Shown piece after piece: positions 1 to 6,439 of a DNA stretch of 7,766 nucleotides. Numbering within the stretch: position 1 is the stretch's first letter; each line of letters starts with the position of its first letter. The translations under genes were made by a program, and so were the position numbers. Below the pieces are notes generated by a model. The model saw only the letters and a list, made by a program, of their open reading frames with translations. It searched no databases and was not told the DNA's origin. Source of the DNA: Polyangiaceae bacterium (GTDB lineage: Bacteria > Myxococcota > Polyangia > Polyangiales > Polyangiaceae); assembly GCA_025936205.1 (NCBI GenBank), contig JAICTU010000440.1, positions 1-7,766 on the forward strand, given 5' to 3'.

Positions 1-144
1 ACTGACGAAGCTGCCGAAACCCAGGTGCACGTGCGCTCGAGCCCGCCGCGCGCGCAGCAGCCAGTGGCCCTCCAGCACATCGGCGGCGGCCCGCTCCCGC
101 GCCAGCCGCGACAACGTCTCGTGCGCGATCTTCCATTCGCCCAT
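1..144 (-). CDS. 5' part of a gene, probably a myxobacterial HNH-endonuclease-type family protein (partial)
   Basis: This reading frame starts at an ATG (144-142) and stays open for 48 codons to the window edge, so only the N-terminus is visible. A purine-rich Shine-Dalgarno stretch, GGGAGGG (complement of 149-155), sits 4 nt before the ATG and settles the start. Codons are strongly G/C-ending. The peptide begins MGEWKIAHETLSRLARERAA and continues with an alanine/arginine-rich helix, a GHWLLRARR segment and then HVHLGFGSFV. From memory, an N-terminal helix followed by a 'G-x-W-L-L ... H-x-x-x-G-[FY]-G-S-F' pattern is typical of a large paralogous family in myxobacteria whose C-terminus carries an HNH nuclease domain. 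That domain lies outside the window, so the function is inference. The 385-bp gap upstream means it is probably transcribed on its own. It could instead be another protein sharing this helical N-terminus. Confidence 0.6.
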   Translation of the reverse strand, partial: MGEWKIAHETLSRLARERAAADVLEGHWLLRARRARAHVHLGFGSFVS

Positions 145-383
145 GCTTCCCTCCCGCTTCGGACAGCACTCTATCATGGCGATTTTCGAGGCTTGTATTG
201 CCGCCCAGCTCTGCTCGCAGCGAGCCCGACAGCGTTTTTGCCCTGAACGCGCTCACGCGCTCTGCTCACGGGCTTCCAGGCGAAGGAACGCAAGTTTCGA
301 GGGCCACCGCCGATCGCGAGCGCTCGAGTCGTGCAGCTCGCGTCGAGCGAAATCGACCGCGCACACGCCATTTTTTGAGGCGC

Positions 384-420
384 GCCTTTCTCGCGCGCCT
401 TTCTCGGGCGGCCTTTCTCG
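384..420. repeat. Three imperfect tandem copies of a 13-14 bp unit
   Basis: The core GCCTTTCTCG occurs at 384-393, 397-406 and 411-420, spaced 13 and 14 bp apart and separated by short G/C-only spacers. On the minus strand this reads as three CGAGAAAGGC boxes upstream of the HNH-type gene, the nearest about 240 bp from its start. The copies face the same way on the same side of the helix only approximately, since 13-14 bp is more than one turn. It may be slippage in a GC-rich gap or a cluster of protein-binding sites; nothing seen decides between them. Confidence 0.6.
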
Positions 421-470
421 CGCGGTGCAATCCACGCGCAGCGACAAGCAGGTTCGCCGGATCCGGAGCC

Positions 471-499
471 CGCCGCGAGTATCGCGCTCAGTCGCGGCG
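471..499 (-). terminator. Possible terminator hairpin downstream of the histidine kinase
   Basis: The arms CGCCGCGA (471-478) and TCGCGGCG (492-499) are perfect 8-bp complements with a 13-nt loop. They begin about 30 bp past the kinase stop codon, where a transcript end would be expected. There is no U-tract after it, so it would not be a classical intrinsic terminator, and dyads this long can arise by chance in such GC-rich DNA. Confidence 0.3.
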
Positions 500-528
500 C
501 GCCCGCTGTCATCCCGAGATGTGACGAA

Positions 529-2424
529 TCATGAGCGCCGCGGATGGGGCGACGCACGCAGCGCATCCAGCTTTTCCCCCAGCATCGCCCGCGTGTACGG
601 CTTCTGCAGGAAGGCATGATGGGCAAGCGCGCCCTCCGCCCCCTGAGGGTATCCCGAGATGAACAGCACGCGGATCTCGGGGCTCACTTCGAGCACATCG
701 CGCGCCACTTCTGGGCCGCTGCGGCCCGGCATGGCCACATCGCAGAGCAGTACGTCGATTTTGCCCATGTGGCGGCGAGCCAGCTCCAGCGCGGCCGCGC
801 CATCGGCTGCGACCAGGACCTGGTAACCCATCCTGTGCAGCAAGCGCGCCGTGGTGGTGCGTACGTTCTCGTCGTCATCCACCAGCAGCACGCAGCCGCG
901 GCCGCTGGGCACCTCTGCGACGTTCACGGCCGGGCTGACCGGCTCCGGCACGCAGGGCAGGCAAACGCGCACCAGCGTGCCCTTGCCCTGCGCACTCTGC
1001 ACGTCGATGTCGCCGCCATGTTGTTTGACGACACCGTAGCTGCTGGCAAGGCCTAGCCCGGTGCCGTTGACTTTGGTGCTGAAGAATGGCTCGAAGATGT
1101 GGCGCAGGACCTCGGGCGCGATGCCGACGCCACGGTCCTCTACTTCCAGGAATGCCCACTGGCTTTGATCCGGCCGTAGCGCGGTCGCCACGCGCACATC
1201 GATGCGTCCTCCATCTGGCATGGCATCGCGCGCGTTGGCGACCAGATTGACGAGCACTTGCTCGAGCTGAGCCGCATCGGCGCGCACACGGGCGCCCTGT
1301 TGCACGCTGATGGTGAGCTCCACGCTGGGCCCGACCAGCCGTTGCAGGAGCCGCTCGACCTTTTGCACGAGCGCCCCCACATCCACGACCTCGAGCGAGA
1401 TCGCTTGCTTGCGCGCAAAGGCGAGCAGCTGGGCCGTCAGCTCGCGTGCTCGATTGGCACCGTGACGGATCGTCTCGAGATCTTCGCTGGCGCTCGGGGG
1501 GCACACGTCGCCCAGCAACTCCAGCGACCCGAGCATCGCGGTGAGCAGGTTGTTGAAATCGTGTGCCAGCCCCCCCGCGAGCCGCCCGATGCTCTCCAGG
1601 CGCTGCGCCTGGCGCAGCTCTTCCTCCAGGCGGCGGCGCTCCGTGACGTCCTTGTACAGGGTCACCGACCCTGCCACGGCACCACCGCGCGCCAAGACCG
1701 GCTGCGCGGAGACCAGCAACCAGGTCCGCGTGCCGTCCGCGCGACACACCTGATACAGCTCTTCCGTGACGGGCGCTCCTGTGCGCAGCACGCGCCGGCT
1801 CGGAAGCTCTTCAGCTACCGCCGGCCGCCCTGCTTCGGTCTCCACCCGGCAGCCCGGCGCCAGCATCTCGACGTGGCCCAGAATGTCGCCTTGCGTGCGC
1901 TGCCCGAACAGCTTCACCGCCGCGTCGTTGCAGGTGAGCACGCGCCCGTCGCTGCCGCGCAAGACGACCGCATCCGGCAGCGACGTGACCACGCTGCGAT
2001 AGCGCGCTTCGCTCTCTTGCAGGGCCGCCGCCATTTCGTCGCGGCTCGAGACGTCTTGCCCGTAGACGATGATCCGGTCCGGCGGGACCCACACGTAGAC
2101 GAGGTCTTGGGGCTGCGTCGCCTCCAGCTGATTGTGCCTGCGCACGGTCCAGCGTTGCCGGACGGTGCGTTGTTCACGCATGCAGCGTTCCGTCGCCTCG
2201 CGCATCTCCGGCTGATCGCGATAGAGCTGTGAGCAGAGCAGACCGAGCACATTGACCAGGCTCGGATTGCGCAGCCTTGCCTCGGCGTTGCAGCTCTCGA
2301 GGATGAAGTCGCCCTCCACGGCCCGCAACGCATAGGCCGGGATCGGCGCGTCTTCCACGACCTTCCAGAGCGCGTGAGGTTCCCCCGACATGAGCGGACG
2401 ATATTGCGCTGTTCTGACGAGCAC
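529..2424 (-). CDS. Soluble hybrid sensor histidine kinase (PAS-PAS-HisKA-HATPase-REC)
   Basis: A two-component hybrid kinase of 631 residues that should autophosphorylate on histidine and pass the phosphate to its own receiver domain. In order: a divergent PAS-like segment (about 18-128), a PAS domain (about 135-260, ending YKDVTERR), and a HisKA dimerisation helix with H-box GGLAHDFNNLL (phosphorylated His288). The HATPase domain has N397 in the N box, D430-x-G432 in G1, FEPFFSTK (444-451) and GTGLGLA (454-460). The C-terminal receiver has acidic D516-D518, phospho-acceptor D562 (DVAMPG), S590 and K608, so all key residues are present. No membrane segment or signal peptide is seen, so it senses in the cytoplasm. 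The start is uncertain: numbering uses a GTG at 2424, two codons after an in-frame stop; an ATG at 2391 (residue 12) is equally possible, and neither has a clear ribosome binding site. No response-regulator output gene is adjacent. Confidence 0.93.
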   Translation of the reverse strand: MLVRTAQYRPLMSGEPHALWKVVEDAPIPAYALRAVEGDFILESCNAEARLRNPSLVNVLGLLCSQLYRDQPEMREATERCMREQRTVRQRWTVRRHNQLEATQPQDLVYVWVPPDRIIVYGQDVSSRDEMAAALQESEARYRSVVTSLPDAVVLRGSDGRVLTCNDAAVKLFGQRTQGDILGHVEMLAPGCRVETEAGRPAVAEELPSRRVLRTGAPVTEELYQVCRADGTRTWLLVSAQPVLARGGAVAGSVTLYKDVTERRRLEEELRQAQRLESIGRLAGGLAHDFNNLLTAMLGSLELLGDVCPPSASEDLETIRHGANRARELTAQLLAFARKQAISLEVVDVGALVQKVERLLQRLVGPSVELTISVQQGARVRADAAQLEQVLVNLVANARDAMPDGGRIDVRVATALRPDQSQWAFLEVEDRGVGIAPEVLRHIFEPFFSTKVNGTGLGLASSYGVVKQHGGDIDVQSAQGKGTLVRVCLPCVPEPVSPAVNVAEVPSGRGCVLLVDDDENVRTTTARLLHRMGYQVLVAADGAAALELARRHMGKIDVLLCDVAMPGRSGPEVARDVLEVSPEIRVLFISGYPQGAEGALAHHAFLQKPYTRAMLGEKLDALRASPHPRRS

Positions 2425-2551
2425 ACGCTAGCACGGAATCGTCGATCCGCACAGGCCTGCGAAATCCGCTACTTGGCGCCACCCCTCGCCTGCCGCGCGA
2501 AGGCCGTGTTCAGAAAGCCGATCAAGGCGCGCAGCCGCGGCGATGCCTGGA

Positions 2552-2582
2552 GCACGGCGCGCCCCACGAACCCGCGCCGTGC
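2552..2582. promoter_or_regulatory. Perfect 10-bp inverted repeat in the divergent intergenic region
   Basis: The arms GCACGGCGCG (2552-2561) and CGCGCCGTGC (2573-2582) are exact reverse complements with an 11-nt loop. The dyad lies about 85 bp upstream of the YihY start and 130-160 bp upstream of the kinase start, a sensible place for an operator or activator site serving one or both. It also falls inside the coding-like remnant, so it could be a relic of codon structure. It is the longest perfect dyad I noticed in this gap. Confidence 0.35.
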
Positions 2583-2620
2583 GCGCGACAACGTGTAAGC
2601 GGTCGACGCGGAGCGCTGAC

Positions 2621-2637
2621 TTGGCGCGAAGTTCGCA
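2621..2637 (+). promoter_or_regulatory. Sigma-54-like -24/-12 promoter element upstream of the YihY-family gene
   Basis: The sequence TTGGCGCG, four bases, then TCGCA fits the sigma-54 consensus TTGGCACG-N4-TTGCA with two mismatches. The essential GG (2623-2624) and GC (2635-2636) are exactly 10 bp apart, as required. Transcription would begin near 2648, ahead of the GGGAGG ribosome binding site (2657-2662) and the ATG at 2667, giving a short, well-proportioned leader. Sigma-54 promoters with enhancer-binding proteins are common in myxobacteria. A two-mismatch hit in GC-rich DNA is only suggestive. Confidence 0.35.
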
Positions 2638-2666
2638 TACGCAGGCTTCCCAGCCCGGGAGGATGC

Positions 2667-3671
2667 ATGCAATTCCAGCCCACCAGTGCCCCTCGCATCG
2701 GCCGTACCGGAGTGTTGCCGCTCGCCTGGCATCTGACCCGGCAGACGCTCGAGGGCTTCTCGCATGACCGCGGCGATCTGGTAGCGGCGGCCCTGGCCTT
2801 CTACTCGCTACTCTCGCTCGCGCCACTGATCCTGATCGCTGTGGCCATCGCCGGCTTTGCCCTGGGCGATGGCTCCGCACAGCAGGAGGTGACCCGTTTG
2901 CTGGAGGATTCCATGGGCCATCTGGCGGCCACGTCCGTGATGAAGTGGGTCGAGCAAGCCGCGAGAGGTGGTGCCGCTGCCTCCGTCATCGGTCTGACCT
3001 TCAGTCTGATCGCCGCTTCTCGGCTCACCACACAGCTGCGCAACGCTCTCAATCAGATCTGGAATGTAGAGGCGCCGCCAGCTGCTGGACCTGCGCTCGC
3101 CGTGGCGGGCTTCTTCAAGCAGCGAGCGTTCGCTTTGTTGCTGGTGCTCGCCGCCGGCCCGCTCTTGCTGTTGGTGGGCACCTCGCGCGCGCTGCTCACG
3201 GCGTTCCATCACTACCTGTTCGAGTCCTCCGCCTGGTCCGGGGTCGCCGTGCAGGGTCTGCAGATCCTGCTGTCACTCGGCCTGGTCCTGCTGATGGCGG
3301 CGCTGCTCTTTCGCTATGTTCCGGATACGGTGGTGCCCTGGAGCAGCGCCTGGCGCGGAGCTGCCTTGACCTCCGTGCTGTTCAACATCGGCAACGTGCT
3401 CACCGGTCTGTATCTCGGCAGGGCCAGCGTCGCGGCCGCCTACGGCGCGGCGGGTTCGGTGATCGTCGTGTTGCTCTGGTTGCAGGTCTCGGCCTCCATC
3501 CTGCTGCTGGGCGCCGAGTTCACCCAGCGGCTGACGGAGTATCGGGACGCGCGCAGCGATGACAACCTCGATGGGCGCCCACTCGACGGGCCCAACCTGG
3601 AGCGCGCCGTTCCGTCGCCCAGACGTGCGGATCCAGCGAACGCGCCACGCGCGTTACCTGCCCAGCGCTGA
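2667..3671 (+). CDS. YihY/BrkB-family integral membrane protein
   Basis: A 334-residue inner-membrane protein of the YihY/BrkB family (older name 'ribonuclease BN', a misassignment). Members have about six helices and an uncertain molecular role; some have been linked to serum resistance or transport. Six hydrophobic stretches are visible at about 38-64, 104-120, 152-172, 194-215, 229-250 and 260-283. Family hallmarks are AALAFYSLLSLAPL after the first charged helix, the FRYVPD motif (215-220), the W-R-G-A turn before helix 5, and the G-A-A-G-S region leading into helix 6 with LLGAEFT. The tail beyond 290 is hydrophilic, charged and probably cytoplasmic. The ATG at 2667 follows GGGAGG (2657-2662) by 4 nt; an ATG at 2663 is in another frame. 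It is divergent from the histidine kinase and may share control elements with it. Length is usual for the family. Confidence 0.92.
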   Translation: MQFQPTSAPRIGRTGVLPLAWHLTRQTLEGFSHDRGDLVAAALAFYSLLSLAPLILIAVAIAGFALGDGSAQQEVTRLLEDSMGHLAATSVMKWVEQAARGGAAASVIGLTFSLIAASRLTTQLRNALNQIWNVEAPPAAGPALAVAGFFKQRAFALLLVLAAGPLLLLVGTSRALLTAFHHYLFESSAWSGVAVQGLQILLSLGLVLLMAALLFRYVPDTVVPWSSAWRGAALTSVLFNIGNVLTGLYLGRASVAAAYGAAGSVIVVLLWLQVSASILLLGAEFTQRLTEYRDARSDDNLDGRPLDGPNLERAVPSPRRADPANAPRALPAQR

Positions 3672-3673
3672 CG

Positions 3674-3784
3674 TCACGCGCCAGGCTGTGCGGCGACCGG
3701 TGCGGCAGCCGCCGTGACGGCGTCGTTCAAGCGCTGGAAGATGGTCTCCAGGATGCGTTCCTCGCGGGCCAGCGCGTGCTGCAG
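3674..3784 (-). pseudogene. Start-less coding-like remnant (C-terminal helix plus alanine/proline tail)
   Basis: Just beyond the YihY stop, a minus-strand frame closing with TGA (3676-3674) gives 36 residues that look like a real C-terminus. They form a charged amphipathic helix, LAREERILETIFQRLNDAV, then an alanine/proline-rich tail. Third positions are nearly all G or C. Reading upstream, the frame stays open through the hairpin at 3831-3853, but I found no ATG, GTG or TTG in it before it runs under the hydrolase gene, and the peptide there becomes arginine/proline-rich. It may be the last piece of a gene otherwise deleted. I cannot name the family, and a chance frame is possible. Confidence 0.25.
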
Positions 3785-3830
3785 TGACGTCCGGTGCGAG
3801 TGAGGCTCGTGTCCGCGCGGCGCCGGGGCT

Positions 3831-3853
3831 CGCCAGGAGGGCCCCTCCTGGCG
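3831..3853 (-). terminator. Strong hairpin closing the hydrolase transcript (possibly bidirectional)
   Basis: The arms CGCCAGGAGG (3831-3840) and CCTCCTGGCG (3844-3853) are perfect 10-bp complements around a 3-nt GCC loop. It begins 26 bp past the hydrolase stop codon and lies between two convergent genes, the classic position for a shared terminator. No U-tract follows on either strand. It may therefore act as an RNA-stabilising 3' hairpin or a pause site with other termination factors. Confidence 0.6.
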
Positions 3854-3879
3854 CCTTCGAGCGGGTCCAGCGTCGAGCC

Positions 3880-4806
3880 CTACAGCCAGTGCGCGCGAAC
3901 GAACGCCGCCGCGCTCTCTGTCGCCTGCTGGGCAGCATCGAGAGCGCCGATGTCGCGCTGAAACACGTGATACAGCCCGTCGTAGATATCGAGGCGCACC
4001 TCGCGCCCCTTCTTCGCCGCAGCCCAGGCATAGCGGCGCGCATCATCCAGCAGGATCTCGTCGCTGCCGACCTGAAGCGCGATGGCCGCGGGAATCACGC
4101 CAGGTAAGCTGTCGGGGATCTGATAGAGCGGCGAAGCCCGGCGGTCTCGCGGATCGGCGCCGCCCAGATAGGAGCGCGCCAGCCCGACCAGCACTTCGGG
4201 CTTGAAGATCGGATCCACGGTTGCAGGATCGCTGAACGACGTCCCCGCGAGAGCGAGATCCGTCCACGGCGAGAAGGTCACCACCGAGCTCACCACGGCG
4301 TTTTTCAACGGCTCTCCGAGCAGCGCCAGCACGAGCCCGCCGCCGGCCGAGTCTCCGATCATGGCGATTTGCCGGTTGCCGCGCGCCGCGACCCAGTCGC
4401 GCGCGCGCAGCACGTGATCGTAGGCTGCAGGAAAGCGCTGCTCGGGCGCGAGCGGATAGTCCACCACGAACACGGCGCAGCGAGCGGCGACCGCGAGCTG
4501 GCTCGCGAAGCCACGGTACGAGGTGGCGTCCCCGAGGTGATAGCCGCCGCCGTGCACGAACAAGATGGCGCGCTCGGGGCGCGCTCCCTGCGGCGTGAGC
4601 CACCAGCCCCGGGCATCGTGCTCCTGGACCTGCTCTATGGCAACCCCAGCGGCGATCGGCGTCAGGGCCGTCAATTCGCTGTAGTAGCCGCGCCGATCGT
4701 CGCCGTGGCGCGCCCCGATCTCGGCGTTTCTGGCGAGCACGCGCTGCTTCCGCTCCGCATCACCGGGCAGAAGTGGATGGTGCTCCGTGATCAAGCGCTG
4801 CGTCAT
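3880..4806 (-). CDS. Alpha/beta hydrolase, hormone-sensitive-lipase family (carboxylesterase)
   Basis: A 308-residue cytoplasmic esterase-type hydrolase that should cleave carboxylic ester bonds, probably of short or medium acyl chains. Hallmarks of the bacterial HSL family (lipase family IV) are complete: the oxyanion-hole motif HGGG (85-88), VVDYPLAPE (114-122), the nucleophile elbow GDSAGGG with Ser153, the acid Asp249 in GSDE, and His280 in YDGLYHVF. There is no signal peptide. Length is normal for the family. The ATG at 4806 is the only early methionine; upstream sequence shows no clear ribosome binding site, so the start is less secure than the family assignment. It lies 76 bp downstream of the glycosyltransferase on the same strand and may be co-transcribed with it; the hairpin at 3831-3853 closes the unit. 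The substrate cannot be predicted. Confidence 0.93.
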   Translation of the reverse strand: MTQRLITEHHPLLPGDAERKQRVLARNAEIGARHGDDRRGYYSELTALTPIAAGVAIEQVQEHDARGWWLTPQGARPERAILFVHGGGYHLGDATSYRGFASQLAVAARCAVFVVDYPLAPEQRFPAAYDHVLRARDWVAARGNRQIAMIGDSAGGGLVLALLGEPLKNAVVSSVVTFSPWTDLALAGTSFSDPATVDPIFKPEVLVGLARSYLGGADPRDRRASPLYQIPDSLPGVIPAAIALQVGSDEILLDDARRYAWAAAKKGREVRLDIYDGLYHVFQRDIGALDAAQQATESAAAFVRAHWL

Positions 4807-4882
4807 GGCGCGGGTCTAGTGCGGCGAGCATCGACTCGCAAGCCTCGAGGCGCCGAGACGCGGCGGACTGGCTCGCTCGCGC

Positions 4883-6439
4883 TCACTCGAAATGCTTCAG
4901 CTTCGGCCAGATCTGCAGCAGCGGCACCCGTGGGGCACGCGCCAAGAGGATCGGTCGATGGCGGCGCCAGTCGACGCACTCCGCGCACTCAAACGCGCCG
5001 GCCAGCTCCACGCGCTCGAACCAGGGCTCCAGCCGCTCAGGCGCGATGCCGATGCTGACCACGACGGTGGGGGACGCTGGCCCCGGCGTGCTCGCCTCGC
5101 GCGCGGCGAGCAGCTCCTGCGACCACAGGTAGTAGTTATTGTGGCTCGAGAGCAGCGGCGGCAGGCCGAGCGCTGGTCCCCAGAGCTCGAGCGCTCCAGC
5201 CTCTCCGTAGCTCGGAGTGAGCAGCAGCGCGTGCGCGCGGTCTTCGGCCGGGAGCGCGCGCACCACCCGGGCCACGTCTTCCGCCAGCTCCGGCCACGCC
5301 AGACGATCCGCGAACCACTGCGGGAGCGCGCTGCTGCGGTTCTTCTCGATCCGAGGGACGATGCCCAGCTTGCTCGCATAGGCACCCGTCAGCGAACGCG
5401 GAAAGAGCGGCAGCGAAATCGGCGTGAGCGCGCTGGCTCCGAGCGGAACCAGCACCAGCGACGCGACGCGCAGCCAGGCTCGCCCGCGGTCCGCGGCGCG
5501 CTCCAGCGCCGCGGCGCCCGCGGCGAACAGGATCGGGTAGTAGCCGATCAGGCGCTCGAAACGGCTGCTGTGCGAGAGCATCAGCGCAGCCAGCAGCACC
5601 ATGAAAGCGGCGCCGAGCGCCAGCGAGGCCCTCCGGGAGCGATCGCGCAGCAATGCGAAGACGCCGAGCACGGCGACCGGCAGCGCCGTCGGGCCTGCCA
5701 CCAGCGCTTGGTTGGCGAGCACCACGAGCGCGGGGGTCTCGATGTTCTTGAGCTTTTGCGCTTGCTCATAGAACTCGAGCGAAGGCCAGCCGTGCTGGAG
5801 CTGCCAGAGCAGGTTCGGAGCAAGCATCAGCGCGCCGATCAGCGCGCCGAGCCAGGGCCAGCGCGTGCGAAACTGCTGGCGAGCGGGAGTGAGCAGCACG
5901 CCGAGGAACAGCAGCGCAGCGAAGGTGGCGCTGGTGTGCTTGTTCAGGACCGCCAAGCCGAGCAGCGCGCCGAAGCCGAGCCAGAGGGCGCCGCCCCGTT
6001 CCAGCAACTCCACGAAGACCAGGGCACAGACAGGCCAGAGCAGGAGCTCGAACGCATTCATGGAGAAGAAGCTGCCCAGGATCAGTGCCACCGGACTCGA
6101 CAGCACGCACAGCGCTGCCAGCGCTCGCGCGAAACCACCGCCGCTCAGGCGCCGAGCGAGAGCACTCGACGTGACCGCCGCTCCGGCGAGCGCGAGCGCC
6201 GGCCACGCACGCATCGCGAGCAGCGAGTCGCCAAACAGGGCGCGCGAGAACCCGAGGACGGCGATCGACAGCGGCGGGTGATCGACGTAACCCCAGGCGA
6301 GCCGTTGCGCGCAAGCCCGGTAATAGAGCTCATCGATGAACCAGCCATAGGGACCGAGCACGGCCGCGCCCAGCTCCAGCGCCACCGCCAACGCGGCGAT
6401 CAGCCAGGGCCAGTTCACGCCTCTCTGCTGCCCGCTCAC
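4883..6439 (-). CDS. GT39/ArnT-type integral membrane glycosyltransferase
   Basis: A 518-residue polytopic membrane protein of the dolichyl-phosphate-mannose-mannosyltransferase/ArnT superfamily (GT39/GT83, GT-C fold). Such enzymes move a sugar from a polyprenyl-phosphate donor to a lipid, protein or glycan on the outer face of the inner membrane. After the first helix (about 11-30) comes the first outer loop with acidic pair Asp36-Glu37 (WFIDELYY), then DHPPLS (53-58). Many hydrophobic helices follow, to about residue 345. The soluble C-terminal part has YGEAGALELWGP (411-422) and SSHNNYYLWS (431-440), a pattern I know from bacterial members of this family. The start is a GTG (6439-6437) whose last bases form the TGA stop of the upstream ABC1 kinase (GTGA overlap), which implies translational coupling and supports this start; the next methionine is far inside. 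Acceptor and sugar are unknown. Confidence 0.9.
   Translation of the reverse strand: MSGQQRGVNWPWLIAALAVALELGAAVLGPYGWFIDELYYRACAQRLAWGYVDHPPLSIAVLGFSRALFGDSLLAMRAWPALALAGAAVTSSALARRLSGGGFARALAALCVLSSPVALILGSFFSMNAFELLLWPVCALVFVELLERGGALWLGFGALLGLAVLNKHTSATFAALLFLGVLLTPARQQFRTRWPWLGALIGALMLAPNLLWQLQHGWPSLEFYEQAQKLKNIETPALVVLANQALVAGPTALPVAVLGVFALLRDRSRRASLALGAAFMVLLAALMLSHSSRFERLIGYYPILFAAGAAALERAADRGRAWLRVASLVLVPLGASALTPISLPLFPRSLTGAYASKLGIVPRIEKNRSSALPQWFADRLAWPELAEDVARVVRALPAEDRAHALLLTPSYGEAGALELWGPALGLPPLLSSHNNYYLWSQELLAAREASTPGPASPTVVVSIGIAPERLEPWFERVELAGAFECAECVDWRRHRPILLARAPRVPLLQIWPKLKHFE

Larger units (their letters stand above)
145..528. other. Intergenic region between the histidine kinase 3' end and the HNH-type gene 5' end
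   Basis: No convincing gene lies in these 384 bp. The open frames on both strands lack a ribosome binding site, lack steady G/C third positions and give arginine/serine-rich low-complexity peptides. What can be seen is a three-copy short repeat (384-420), an 8-bp dyad (471-499), a 7-bp dyad with arms CGCTCGA (321-327) and TCGAGCG (343-349), and a 10-bp palindrome CCGGATCCGG (457-466). The part nearest the HNH-type gene (about 150-260) is the least GC-rich and should hold its promoter, but I see no clear -35/-10 pair. Confidence 0.6.
2469..2642 (-). pseudogene. Coding-like remnant resembling the C-terminus of a LysR-type regulator
   Basis: Between the divergent kinase and YihY genes, one minus-strand frame ends at a TAG (2471-2469) and its last 57 codons are overwhelmingly G/C-ending, as in the real genes here. 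The final part reads SPRLRALIGFLNTAFARQA. This resembles the closing helix of LysR-family effector domains, typically of the form 'S-P-R-[VL]-R-A-[LF]-[IV]-D-F-L'. No start codon with a ribosome binding site precedes it, no helix-turn-helix is present, and further upstream the frame runs under the YihY gene. It therefore looks like the surviving 3' end of a deleted regulator gene, not a working gene. The LysR assignment is from pattern memory and is weak. Confidence 0.33.

Noticed and set aside
161..185. Possible -10 promoter box before the HNH-type gene (minus strand ATGATAGAG)
   Set aside because: No acceptable -35 box at the right spacing, so it cannot be told from chance.
174..626. 150-codon minus-strand open frame crossing the kinase 3' end and the intergenic gap
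   Set aside because: No ribosome binding site, no steady codon bias, and it overlaps the kinase receiver-domain codons in another frame.
875..1747. 290-codon minus-strand frame inside the histidine kinase
   Set aside because: Same-strand out-of-frame shadow: arginine/glycine-rich with no recognisable domain, fully inside a well-supported gene.
1258..2232. 324-codon plus-strand open frame antisense to the histidine kinase
   Set aside because: Low-complexity H/R/Q/A-rich peptide with no ribosome binding site; the opposite frame has all the histidine-kinase motifs.
3669..3676. Perfect palindrome TGACGTCA overlapping the YihY stop codon
   Set aside because: Eight bases at the end of one gene and next to the TGA of the opposite remnant frame; no partner site, and the position does not suit an operator.
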